From NCBI GenBank assembly GCA_002339675.1, contig DDKB01000018.1, positions 183,544 through 247,543 of the forward strand: DNA of 64,000 bases, in the 5' to 3' direction. Position numbers and translations under genes: made by a program. The notes below the pieces were generated by a model, which saw nothing but the letters and a program-made list of their open reading frames with translations, was not told the origin of the DNA and ran no database searches. Source of the DNA: Stutzerimonas stutzeri. GTDB taxonomy: Bacteria > Pseudomonadota > Gammaproteobacteria > Pseudomonadales > Pseudomonadaceae. Shown here one piece after another: positions 1 through 9,195 of the stretch; position 1 is the stretch's first letter; every line of letters starts with the position of its first letter.

Positions 1-1
1 C

Positions 2-3000
2 TACACGCCGACCGCCAACAACACCGCGCTCAGCGAGGGCCAGTCGGGCAACGAGCAGTTTCAGTACCAGATGCGCGACGCCAGCGGCACGACCAGCAGC
101 GCCACGCTGTTCATCACCGTCTACGGCTCGGGTAGCAACGACCCGGACGCCGTGAACGATGCGGTGGAGGCCACCGAAGCCGGCGGCACCGCCAATGGCG
201 CCGCCGGGGTCAACCCGACGGGCTCGAACCTGCTGAGCAACGACCGCAACGGCGCCAATCTGGTCGTCTCGGCCCGCGCCACCGACAGCAGCGCCAGCAC
301 CGCCATCGGCACCAACACCGTGCTGGTCGGCCGCTACGGCACCCTGACGCTGAGCAGCAACGGCAGCTATAGCTATGCCGTCGACAACAGCAACCCCACC
401 GTGCAGGCGCTGCGTGACAACAGTGCCACGCTGAGCGAGACCTTTCTCTACACCGTCGAGAACGGCCAGACCGCCAGCGGCGTGCGCCTGCAGGACACTG
501 CCACCCTCACCGTGACGATCCGTGGCGCCAACGACGCCCCGGTCGCCGGCGACACCAGCGCCAGCGCCCTCGAAGCCGGCGGTGTGAACAACGGCACGGC
601 CGGCTACAACCCGAGCGGTAACGTGCTCAATGCCGTGACCGACGTCGATGATGCCCGCAGCGAACTGCGCGTCACCGCCGTGCGCACCGGCGGTGTGGAA
701 GGCAGCGGCAGCCCCGGCACAGTCGGCAGCGCACTGGCCGGCCAGTACGGCTCGCTGACAATCAATGCCGACGGCAGCTGGACCTATACCGTCAATAACA
801 ACAACCCCACCGTCCAGGCGCTCAGCCCCGGTCAGACGCTGACCGAACGCTTCAACTACACCGTCACCGATCGCTCCGGCACCGGCCTGTCCGACATGGC
901 CGTGCTGACCCTGACTATCGACGGCGCCGCTGACACCGTCGCGGTCAACAGCGTGTTCGTCAACGAAGCCTCGCCCTATGCCGTGTTTACCGTCAGCGGC
1001 AGCACCGGTGTGGCTGTCAGCCTGTCGCTCAGCGACAGCGCCGGCCTGCCCGCCAGCGACGCCCGCGCCACCCTCGGCATCGACCTGGACACAGCCCTGG
1101 AGTACTACAACGGCAGCGCCTGGGTGGGCTACACACCGGGCAGCCAGGTTGTCATCCCGAGTGGCGAAGAGCTCCTGGTTCGCGTCGCGATCAACCAGGA
1201 CAACGTCCATGAAGGCAACGAATCCTTCACACTGACGGCCACCACGGCGAGCGGCAGCAGCGTCGGCTTCGGCACCATCAACGATGAAGGCGAAGGCGAC
1301 CGGTACACCGGCAGCAATACCAGCGGCATGCCGGACAGCGTCGGCAGCTTCGATGACGACCGGCCGACGCTGAGCGTCTCCAGCCCGTCGACGGTCGAGG
1401 GCGGCTACGCCGAGTTCCTGGTCAGCCTCGACAAGCTGAGCAGCAACCCGGTCATCTTCAGCCCGAGCCTGGTGAGCGGCAGCGCCAGCATCGGTATCGA
1501 CACCAGCAACAGCCTTGAACGCTTCGATGGCAATGCCTGGGTCATGGTGAGCGGGCCGGTCGGCATCGCCGCTGGCGAGCTGTCGGTTCGCCTGCGCGTC
1601 GCCACCTTGGACGACAGTGCCGTCGAGCCCGTCGAGGCCTTCACGCTGCTGACCGGCCCTGTCTCTGGCGGCACCGTGACCAACCTGGTCGGCGCAGAGG
1701 GCATCGCCACCATCACCGACAACGATTTCGCCGCGCCGACCAGCGGTGCACCGGTGGCCGACGACGACAGCCTCACGGCCAGCGAAGACACGCCGGCCAC
1801 TTACACCGCCGCGCAACTGCTCGGCAACGACAGCGACCCGGACCATGACCCGCTCGCCATCGCTTCGGTCACCCGCGGTACCGGTGGCGACGTGGTGCTC
1901 AACCAAGACGGCTCCGTCACCTTCACCCCCGATGCCAACTTCAACGGCACCGCGACCTTCACCTACACCGTCACCGACGGCAGCCTGACCTCCCATGCCG
2001 CCAGCGTCGCCGTAACTGTCGCCGCTGTATCCGCTCCGGCCCATCCGGCCGTGATCGGCGGCACCGACACGGGTTACGTCACCGAAGACCTGAACGTCAA
2101 CGGCCAGGGCAACCTGACCACTGGCGGCACCCTGACCGTGACCGATCCTGACGCGGGCGAGGCGGGCTTCTCCGGCACAGTCACGCCGGCAAATGGCACG
2201 CTCGGCAGCCTGACCATTTCCACGAACGGCACCTGGACCTACAGTGTGCCGAACACGCTGGTGCAGTACCTCAAGGCTGGTGAGACCAAGACTGAAAGCT
2301 TCACAGTGCGATCGATCGACGGCACCCAACACACGGTCACCGTCACCGTGAACGGCGTCAACGATACCGCGCAGATCGGCGGCACCGACACCGGCGCCGT
2401 CACCGAAAACCTGAACGTCGATGGCCAGGGCAAGCTGACCACCGGCGGCAGCCTGAGCGTGACCGATCCGGACAGTGGCGAGTCCACCTTCTCCGGCACC
2501 GTCACCCCGGCAAACGGCACCCTCGGCAGCTTGGCCATCACCTCGACCGGCAGCTGGACTTACAGCGTGCCGAACACGCTGGTGCAGTACCTCAATGCCG
2601 GCCAGACCAAAACCGAAACCTTCACCGTCCGCTCGATCGACGGCACGCCACATACCGTTACCGTGACCATCCACGGGGCGAACGACGCGGCGGTGATTGG
2701 CGGTACCGACACCGGCGCCGTCACCGAAGACCTGGACGTCGATGGCCAGGGCAACCTGACCACCGGCGGCAGCCTGAGCGTGACCGATCCGGACAGTGGC
2801 GAGTCCGGCTTCTCCGGCACCGTGACCCCGGCAAACGGCACCCTCGGCAGCCTGACCATCACCTCGACCGGCACCTGGACGTACAGCGTGTCGAACACAC
2901 TCGTGCAGTACCTCAACGCCGGCGAGACCAGGACTGAAAGCTTCACAGTGCGATCGATCGATGGCACCCAACACACGTTCACCGTCACCGTGAACGGCGT

Positions 3001-4702
3001 CAACGATACCGCGCAGATCGGCGGCACCGACACCGGCTCGGTCACCGAAGACCTGAACGTCAATGGCCAGGGCAAGCTGACCACCGGCGGCAGCCTGGGC
3101 GTGACCGATCCGGACAGTGGCGAGTCCAGCTTCTCCGGTACCGTCACCCCGGCAAACGGCACGCTCGGCAACCTGACCATCGCGCCGAACGGCACCTGGA
3201 CCTACAGCGTCCCGAACACGCTCGTGCAGTACCTCAAGGCCGGTGAGACCAAGACTGAAACCTTTACCGTCCAGAGCATCGACGGCACGCCGCACACCGT
3301 GACGGTCACCGTAAACGGCGTCAGCGATACCGCGCAGATCGGCGGCACCGCCACCGGTGCGGTCACCGAAGACCTGAACGTCAACGGCCAAGGCAACCTG
3401 ACCACCAGCGGCACCCTGACCGTGACCGATCCGGACATTGGCGAGTCCAGCTTCTCCGGCACCGTGACCCCGGCAAACGGCACCCTCGGCAACCTGACCA
3501 TCGCGCCGAACGGCACCTGGACCTACAGCGTGCCGAATACGCTGGTGCAGTACCTCAAGGCCGGCGAGACCAAGACCGAAACCTTCACTGTGCGCTCCGT
3601 CGACGGCACGCCGCACACGATCACCGTGACCATCGGTGGTGCCAACGATCCGGCCGTGTTCGCGCCCGGCGGGCAGCAGGGCTATGTTCAGGAGGACACC
3701 CAGCTCACCTCCCAAGGCCAGCTCAACGTGACCGATCGCGACCAGAACGACGCGGTGATCGTGGCCCAGGCGGCTACGCGCGGGCTGTATGGCGAATTCA
3801 GCATCGATGCAGGAGGGGCCTGGCGCTACGTGCTGGACAACGCCTCGCCGGTCGTTCAGGCGCTGGGCACCGCGGATCTGCGCACCGAGACGTTTGTCGT
3901 CACCAGCCGTGATGGCAGCACCAGCAGCGTGCGGATCACCGTGCAAGGGCTGGACGAGCCGCTCGCGCCAGCCCAGCCACCGGTGGAACCGCCACCAGTG
4001 GTCGTCACGCCGCCGCAGCCGACCGTTCCCACACCCGTCCCGGCACCGGCCGCACCGGAGCCGGTCGTCGCACCCGCTCCGGTCGCCGCGCCCTTCGATT
4101 CCGCCATGACCGCGTCGCCCCGGCCTGCGGACGATGTGGCCGCCAGCCCGATCACCACAGCCATGCAACGGCTAATGGACCCAGCGCGCAGCTTCCATAC
4201 GTTTGCGTTCAACGATCTCTACACCAGCAGCAGCGGCTTCCAGGTGGTCGTGATCGAAGCGCCTCAGCCGCGTCTTAGCCTCTATCGCGGCGTAAGCGAC
4301 CAGTACGCCGATGCGGGCACCGAAACGAGCTTCGCCGTGCCCTACGACGCCTTTGCCCATAGCGACCCGAACGAGCGCATCATCCTCAGTGCCGGGCTCG
4401 CCAATGGCCAAGGCCTGCCAGGCTGGGTGCGCTTCGATGCGCAAAGCGGCAAGTTCGAGATCGAGGCGCCGGCGGGCTATCGCGGCGACCTGATGGTCAA
4501 GGTCGTGGCGCGTGACAGTCAGGGCCGCGAAGCGACCTTGCTGTTCCGCTTCACCGTCGGCGATCGCAAGGCCACCGAGCGCGGCGGTCGCGCCGGGTTG
4601 AGCGAGCAATTGCGGCAGGCTGGGCAGGGTGCAGGCCAGGCCCTGGAGCGCGCGATTTCCGCGGAAAAGCCAGCGCCGGCGCGCGGTAAGCAGGCCGGTT
4701 GA
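2..4702 (+). CDS. Giant VCBS-repeat surface adhesin, C-terminal part (5' end outside window)
   Basis: The frame is open from the first bases of the window, so the N-terminus lies upstream; 1,566 residues are visible. In order: two VCBS-type domains (about 1-310, with GANDAPV-type junctions), two Calx-beta-like segments (about 315-575), a tandem-95/cadherin-like repeat (about 580-680, DxNFNGTATFTYTVTDG), five nearly identical 107-residue VCBS repeats (nt 2054-3658), one diverged repeat, a proline-rich linker (nt about 3958-4100), and a terminal Ig/cadherin-like domain followed by a charged tail. Such proteins are exported, repeat-built adhesins of biofilm formers. I see no RTX nonapeptides (GGxGxD) near the C-terminus, unlike classical type I substrates. 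The stop overlaps the ATG of the next gene (TGATG), so the exporter genes are coupled to it. The adhesin class is firm; the ligand is unknown. Confidence 0.88.
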   Translation, partial: YTPTANNTALSEGQSGNEQFQYQMRDASGTTSSATLFITVYGSGSNDPDAVNDAVEATEAGGTANGAAGVNPTGSNLLSNDRNGANLVVSARATDSSASTAIGTNTVLVGRYGTLTLSSNGSYSYAVDNSNPTVQALRDNSATLSETFLYTVENGQTASGVRLQDTATLTVTIRGANDAPVAGDTSASALEAGGVNNGTAGYNPSGNVLNAVTDVDDARSELRVTAVRTGGVEGSGSPGTVGSALAGQYGSLTINADGSWTYTVNNNNPTVQALSPGQTLTERFNYTVTDRSGTGLSDMAVLTLTIDGAADTVAVNSVFVNEASPYAVFTVSGSTGVAVSLSLSDSAGLPASDARATLGIDLDTALEYYNGSAWVGYTPGSQVVIPSGEELLVRVAINQDNVHEGNESFTLTATTASGSSVGFGTINDEGEGDRYTGSNTSGMPDSVGSFDDDRPTLSVSSPSTVEGGYAEFLVSLDKLSSNPVIFSPSLVSGSASIGIDTSNSLERFDGNAWVMVSGPVGIAAGELSVRLRVATLDDSAVEPVEAFTLLTGPVSGGTVTNLVGAEGIATITDNDFAAPTSGAPVADDDSLTASEDTPATYTAAQLLGNDSDPDHDPLAIASVTRGTGGDVVLNQDGSVTFTPDANFNGTATFTYTVTDGSLTSHAASVAVTVAAVSAPAHPAVIGGTDTGYVTEDLNVNGQGNLTTGGTLTVTDPDAGEAGFSGTVTPANGTLGSLTISTNGTWTYSVPNTLVQYLKAGETKTESFTVRSIDGTQHTVTVTVNGVNDTAQIGGTDTGAVTENLNVDGQGKLTTGGSLSVTDPDSGESTFSGTVTPANGTLGSLAITSTGSWTYSVPNTLVQYLNAGQTKTETFTVRSIDGTPHTVTVTIHGANDAAVIGGTDTGAVTEDLDVDGQGNLTTGGSLSVTDPDSGESGFSGTVTPANGTLGSLTITSTGTWTYSVSNTLVQYLNAGETRTESFTVRSIDGTQHTFTVTVNGVNDTAQIGGTDTGSVTEDLNVNGQGKLTTGGSLGVTDPDSGESSFSGTVTPANGTLGNLTIAPNGTWTYSVPNTLVQYLKAGETKTETFTVQSIDGTPHTVTVTVNGVSDTAQIGGTATGAVTEDLNVNGQGNLTTSGTLTVTDPDIGESSFSGTVTPANGTLGNLTIAPNGTWTYSVPNTLVQYLKAGETKTETFTVRSVDGTPHTITVTIGGANDPAVFAPGGQQGYVQEDTQLTSQGQLNVTDRDQNDAVIVAQAATRGLYGEFSIDAGGAWRYVLDNASPVVQALGTADLRTETFVVTSRDGSTSSVRITVQGLDEPLAPAQPPVEPPPVVVTPPQPTVPTPVPAPAAPEPVVAPAPVAAPFDSAMTASPRPADDVAASPITTAMQRLMDPARSFHTFAFNDLYTSSSGFQVVVIEAPQPRLSLYRGVSDQYADAGTETSFAVPYDAFAHSDPNERIILSAGLANGQGLPGWVRFDAQSGKFEIEAPAGYRGDLMVKVVARDSQGREATLLFRFTVGDRKATERGGRAGLSEQLRQAGQGAGQALERAISAEKPAPARGKQAG

Positions 4703-6018
4703 TGGAAAAGTCGCCCATCGCGGCCCTGATCGAGCTGGGGCGTAAGGCACGCGAAGCCGAGACGGCCAAGGAGCTGCAGTTCCTGCTGGTCAATGACAGC
4801 CACAGCCTCGCGCCTTACCGGCAAGCCGCGCTGTGGCTGCGTGACGGCGGCGTGGCCTGTCTGTCGGGCGTGGTGCAAGTCGAGCGCAATGTGCCCTACT
4901 CGATCTGGCTGAACGCCGTCGCCCGCCATCTGACCGAGACCGGCCACCGAGGACCGGTCGAGATCGCCAGCTTGCCCGAAGCGCTGGCGCGCGAGTGGGA
5001 CCAATGGCTGCCTGGTGAGGCGCTGTGGCTGCCGCTGGAGACGGTCGGCGGTGTGCTTTTCGCGCGCGACTTGCCCTGGCGCGATGCCGAGGTCGCGCTC
5101 CTTGGCGAGTGGGCTGCGATCTGGTCGCACAGCTGGCAGGCTCACACCGGTCACAACCGCCAGGGCCTGTTCCGCCGGCATCGGCCTCGCGCTGCGGCCC
5201 GGGCAAGCGGGTGGAAACGCCCCGCAGTGCTCTGGCCGCTGGCGTTGGTGCTGCTGGCACTGGTGCCGGTCCGCCTGACGGTACTGGCGCCGGGCGAGCT
5301 GGTGCCCGCCAACCCCGCGGTCATCCGCGCGCCGCTCGATGGCGTGATAGACGCCTTTCACGTGCAGCCCAACGAGCAGGTCCGTCAAGGGCAGCCGCTG
5401 TTCGGCTTCGACGAGGCGCTGATTCAGAGCCGCCTCGACGTGGCCCGCCAGGCGCTGGCCACGGCCGAAACCGAGTACCGTCAGACCGCCCAGCAGGCGC
5501 TGTCCGACCCGCGTTCGAAGGCGCAGCTGGCCGTGCTCACCGGCAAGATCGAGGAGAAGCGTGCCGACGTCGCCTATGGTGCCGAGCAACTGGCGCGGGC
5601 GCGGGTACTGGCGCCGCGCGACGGAATCGCTCTGTTCGACGACCCGTCCGAATGGATCGGCCGCCCGGTTGCCATCGGCGAGCGGGTGATGCGCATCGCG
5701 GCCCCGCGCGACGTGGAAGTCGAAGCCTGGGTGCCGCTGGCCGACGCCATTCCGCTGGACGACGGCAGCACCCTGGCGCTGCACCTGAACGCCACGCCGC
5801 TGGAACCGGTGCGCGCGACGCTGCGCTATTTTGCCCACGATGCGGTCGAGCGGCCGGACGGCAGCTTCGCCTACCGCGTCCGTGCGCGCCTGGCTGAGCC
5901 GACCGCACACCGCGTCGGCCTCAAGGGCACCGCGCGTTTCAGCGGGCGCTGGGTGCCGCTGGCCTATTGGGCACTGCGCCGGCCGCTGGCCAGCCTGCGC
6001 GCCGCCACGGGCTGGTGA
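4702..6018 (+). CDS. GAF-like/HlyD-family membrane fusion adaptor, putative adhesin export component
   Basis: This 438-residue protein starts at an ATG overlapping the adhesin stop; a TTG three bases upstream would need no overlap change but is the weaker codon. Residues about 1-165 look like a soluble GAF-type domain (a conserved LWLPLETVGGVLFARD stretch). A single hydrophobic helix follows at about 174-193. Residues 195-438 are a periplasmic adaptor of the HlyD/RND type: a lipoyl-like half-motif (VIRAPLDGVIDAF), a short alpha-helical hairpin and a beta-barrel. Family knowledge says such adaptors bridge an inner-membrane pump and a TolC-type channel. A cytoplasmic GAF-like domain fused to HlyD is unusual and might sense a small ligand (inference). 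No ABC ATPase or TolC gene is next to it in this window. Confidence 0.8.
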   Translation: MEKSPIAALIELGRKAREAETAKELQFLLVNDSHSLAPYRQAALWLRDGGVACLSGVVQVERNVPYSIWLNAVARHLTETGHRGPVEIASLPEALAREWDQWLPGEALWLPLETVGGVLFARDLPWRDAEVALLGEWAAIWSHSWQAHTGHNRQGLFRRHRPRAAARASGWKRPAVLWPLALVLLALVPVRLTVLAPGELVPANPAVIRAPLDGVIDAFHVQPNEQVRQGQPLFGFDEALIQSRLDVARQALATAETEYRQTAQQALSDPRSKAQLAVLTGKIEEKRADVAYGAEQLARARVLAPRDGIALFDDPSEWIGRPVAIGERVMRIAAPRDVEVEAWVPLADAIPLDDGSTLALHLNATPLEPVRATLRYFAHDAVERPDGSFAYRVRARLAEPTAHRVGLKGTARFSGRWVPLAYWALRRPLASLRAATGW

Positions 6019-6020
6019 GC

Positions 6021-8120
6021 ATGAGCTGGCCGCTGTTGCGCGAAGAGTTGGCGCTGCTGCCCGGGCCCGTGCTGGCCGATGGTCAGCCCAGCTGGACGTT
6101 GCACGACCCGACGCGCAACCGCTTCTTCAGCCTCGACTGGCTGACCTTCGAGATCTTGAGGCGTTGGTCCTATGCCGATGCCGAGACCATCGTCGACTCG
6201 ATCGCTGCCGACTCGACCCTGCAACCGGAGCCCGACGACGTCGAGCAGGTCGCCCGCTTCCTGCGCACCAATCAACTGGTACAACTGGTGCCCGGGAACG
6301 CGAAGCAACTGGCCGAACGCGCGACGCAGGGCGAAGGCGGCCGCTTGAAATGGCTGCTGCACCACTACCTGTTTTTCCGCGTACCGCTGCTGCGCCCCGA
6401 TGCCTGGCTGGACCGCTGGCTACCGGTCGCCGAGCGCTTTCGTAGCCGTACCTTCGCGCTGCTGACCCTGATGGCGCTGTTACTGGGCCTGATGCTGGTG
6501 GCGCGCCAGTGGGACGTCTTCACCACCTCGCTGGTCGACACCTTCACCCTGAGCGGGCTGTTCGCCTACGGCGTGGCGCTGATCCTGGTCAAGCTACTGC
6601 ACGAACTCGGCCACGCGTTCACCGCCAAGCGCTTTGGCTGCCGCGTGCCGACCATGGGCGTCGCCTTTCTGGTGCTTTGGCCGATGGCCTATACCGACAC
6701 CAACGAAACCTGGCGTCTGACCAGCCGCTGGCAGCGCCTGCGAGTGGCGGCGGCGGGCATCGTCACCGAGCTGGGGATCGCCGCCTGGGCCACCCTGGCC
6801 TGGGGGCTGCTCCCTGACGGCGAGCTGCGTTCGGCCGCCTTTGTGCTCGCGACCACCAGCTGGATCGCAACGCTGGCGATCAACGCCAGCCCCTTCATGC
6901 GCTTCGACGGCTACTTCATCCTCTCCGACTGGCTGGACCTGCCCAACCTGCATGAGCGCAGCTTTGCTCTGGCACGCTGGCGGCTGCGCGAGTGGCTGTT
7001 CGACCTGCGCGAGCCGTGCCCCGAACACTTCACCCCGGCGCGCCACCGGGGCCTGATCCTCTTCGCCTGGATCACCTGGCTGTATCGCCTGGTGGTCTTT
7101 CTCGGTATCGCCGTGCTGGTCTATCACGTTGCGGTGAAGGCCATCGGCATCGTCCTGTTCGCCGTCGAGATCTGCTGGTTCATCCTGATGCCCATACGAA
7201 ACGAACTCCGCGAATGGAAGACGCGCTGGCCAGCCATCCCCTCGCGCCGTCGCGGCCGCGTCAGCCTGGTCGTCGCAGCGCTGGCCATCGGCCTGACGTT
7301 GGTGCCCTGGCCGGGACGGGTGACGGTCAGTGGCGTGCTGCGTCCGGCCCAGGTGTGGCCGGTGCACGTGCCGGGCCCGGCCATGCTCGAAGCCCTGCCG
7401 CACCGCGAGGGCGACCGTGTCGCCGAGGGTGAGCCCATCGCGCAGCTCGCCTCGTCAGCGCTGGCCGTGCGCCGCGAAGCGGCTGCGGCCAAGGTCGAGC
7501 AGTTGCGCTGGTTGGCGGCCTCGGCTGGCTTCGGCAGTGAATCCCGCGCGCGCCTGCAAAGCGCCAGGGAAGAGCTCGCCACTGCCCAGGAAGAACTTGC
7601 TGGCCTCGACGAGACGCTGGCGCGCTATCAACCGCGCGCACCTTTCAGCGGGCGGCTGCATGACATCGATCCGGACCTGCAGCCCGGCCAGTGGCTGGCC
7701 GAAGGTGAGCGCATCGCGCTGCTGGTAGGCGACAAGGGCTACGTGGTGGAAACCTTCCTCGACGAGGAGGCGGTCAAGCAGATCGCCGTGGGTGACAGCG
7801 CCGGGTTCATCGCCGATGGCGGCGAGGGCGGTCGTCTGGAACTGCAGGTGCGCCATATCGACGCCGATGCGACGCGCGTGTTGCCCAGCGGCATGCTCGC
7901 CGCACCGGCTGGCGGTCATGTGCTGGTGCGCCAGCGCCGCGACCAGCTGATCCCTGAACAGGGTGTGTACCGCGTGTCGCTGGCGGTGCAGGACGTACCG
8001 GCCACGCTGGCCGATCAGTCCTGGCGCGGCACGCTGGTCATCGAGGGGCGCTGGGAGGTGCCGGCGGCGCGCTACCTGCGCAGCGCGCTGGCCGTGCTGT
8101 TGCGCGAGGCGGGGTTCTAG
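6021..8120 (+). CDS. PqqD-like/M50 metallopeptidase-like/HlyD fusion membrane protein
   Basis: This 699-residue protein begins two bases after the preceding stop. Residues 1-95 resemble a PqqD-like peptide-recognition fold. Several membrane helices follow from about 143 to 395 with the site-2-protease zinc motif HELGH at 194-198 and a second-half motif around D296 (FMRFDGYFIL). After another helix (about 414-431) the protein ends in a periplasmic HlyD-like adaptor domain with a coiled-coil hairpin (about 490-535) and beta-barrel. PqqD-like and M50-HlyD proteins are known from peptide maturation and export clusters. Here the partner is probably the coupled giant adhesin, which the protein could cleave or help export; that role is inference. 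The gene converges on the M23 peptidase gene with one base between the stops. Confidence 0.82.
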   Translation: MSWPLLREELALLPGPVLADGQPSWTLHDPTRNRFFSLDWLTFEILRRWSYADAETIVDSIAADSTLQPEPDDVEQVARFLRTNQLVQLVPGNAKQLAERATQGEGGRLKWLLHHYLFFRVPLLRPDAWLDRWLPVAERFRSRTFALLTLMALLLGLMLVARQWDVFTTSLVDTFTLSGLFAYGVALILVKLLHELGHAFTAKRFGCRVPTMGVAFLVLWPMAYTDTNETWRLTSRWQRLRVAAAGIVTELGIAAWATLAWGLLPDGELRSAAFVLATTSWIATLAINASPFMRFDGYFILSDWLDLPNLHERSFALARWRLREWLFDLREPCPEHFTPARHRGLILFAWITWLYRLVVFLGIAVLVYHVAVKAIGIVLFAVEICWFILMPIRNELREWKTRWPAIPSRRRGRVSLVVAALAIGLTLVPWPGRVTVSGVLRPAQVWPVHVPGPAMLEALPHREGDRVAEGEPIAQLASSALAVRREAAAAKVEQLRWLAASAGFGSESRARLQSAREELATAQEELAGLDETLARYQPRAPFSGRLHDIDPDLQPGQWLAEGERIALLVGDKGYVVETFLDEEAVKQIAVGDSAGFIADGGEGGRLELQVRHIDADATRVLPSGMLAAPAGGHVLVRQRRDQLIPEQGVYRVSLAVQDVPATLADQSWRGTLVIEGRWEVPAARYLRSALAVLLREAGF

Positions 8121-8121
8121 C

Positions 8122-9033
8122 TCAGTCGCCACCCACCGCGAAATTCGGCAGGCTGTTGACCGGCTGCGCGAAGTCGAACGGAATCGATTCGACCGCCAGG
8201 CCAACGTTGCGCTGGACCACGAAATGCAGGTGCGGGCCGGTGCTGTTGCCGGTGTTGCCCGAGCGCGCCAGCCGGGTGCCGGTCTCGATGCGCTGCCCTT
8301 CGCGAACCTGGACCGAGCCCTGCATCAAGTGCAGGTAGACGCCCATGGTGCCGTCATCATGCAGCACACGGACGAAATTACCGGCCGGGTTGTTACCCCG
8401 ACCGCTCTGGTCGTTCTCGATCTTGACCACCATGCCGCCACGCGCCGCGATGATCGGCGTGCCCTCGGGCATGGCGATATCGGCTGCATAGCGGCCTTTC
8501 GGGGTGAAGTGGCTGTATTTGCCATTCGCGCCCTGGGTCAGGCGGAACGGGCCACCGTGCCAGGGCAGCGGATATTTGTACGGTTTTGGCAGCAGACGCG
8601 GATCGCCCAGGGCGTGGCGCAGCTTGGGCGTGTACTTCAGCGGCTTGGAGGGGTCGAGCGGGGCCAGGGTCGCCAGGCGGATCTGGCTGCGCGGCGGCAG
8701 CACCCAGCGGATCGGCTTGTCCGGCGAGCCGACCGCGTTCTGCACGCCGGTCAGCTTGAGTTCGACGTCCACCGGGGCGAAGAGATCGTTGCGCACCACT
8801 AGGGTTTCGCCGCCGGCGTGCTTGCGGGTTTCCAGCTTTACCTGGGTGTCGAGCTTCTCGACCATCCGGTCGCTGAACGTGAATACCCGCGCGCCCGGCG
8901 CAGCCTGGTCGCTGTAGGTGACCACGCCGTTCGCGTCGGTGAATTTGTAGATAGTCAGAGCCGAGGCGGACGAGGCCAGCCAGAACGACCCGAAGACAAG
9001 GAGGATGCGCCCCAACATAACGGCAGACTTCAT
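8122..9033 (-). CDS. M23 family peptidoglycan metallopeptidase with DUF4124 domain
   Basis: 303 residues with a signal peptide (about 1-25), an N-terminal DUF4124-type segment (IYKFTDANGVVTYSDQAAPG), a beta-rich middle and a C-terminal LytM/M23 domain. The zinc and catalytic signatures are visible: HFTPKGRYAADIAMPEGTPI (H and D ligands) and GPHLHF near residue 270. These enzymes act in the periplasm and cut peptide cross-links of murein. I see no strong ribosome-binding site before the ATG, so the start is less certain than the family. Confidence 0.88.
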   Translation of the reverse strand: MKSAVMLGRILLVFGSFWLASSASALTIYKFTDANGVVTYSDQAAPGARVFTFSDRMVEKLDTQVKLETRKHAGGETLVVRNDLFAPVDVELKLTGVQNAVGSPDKPIRWVLPPRSQIRLATLAPLDPSKPLKYTPKLRHALGDPRLLPKPYKYPLPWHGGPFRLTQGANGKYSHFTPKGRYAADIAMPEGTPIIAARGGMVVKIENDQSGRGNNPAGNFVRVLHDDGTMGVYLHLMQGSVQVREGQRIETGTRLARSGNTGNSTGPHLHFVVQRNVGLAVESIPFDFAQPVNSLPNFAVGGD

Positions 9034-9195
9034 GTGGTTATGTATTCAGTGGGCTGCAGACTAGCAGCGCAACGGCAGCGAGGCGAGCCACCTACCGTCG
9101 GGCTGTGAAATCGTTCCTTGGTTGAGCACCCGTTTCGGACAAACGGACCGCTTCGACGGGTCTTCAGGCGCGCGCTGTCGTGCGCAGCCTACCGG
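9034..9195. other. Intergenic region between M23 peptidase and response regulator genes
   Basis: Both neighbouring genes are on the minus strand, so this holds the promoter region of the peptidase gene and the tail of the response-regulator transcript. I see no clear terminator hairpin or promoter hexamers. Confidence 0.4.

Noticed and set aside
2054..3658. Regularly spaced repeats as a possible CRISPR array
   Set aside because: The unit is 321 bp, entirely coding and in frame with VCBS domains; there are no short repeats with unique spacers.
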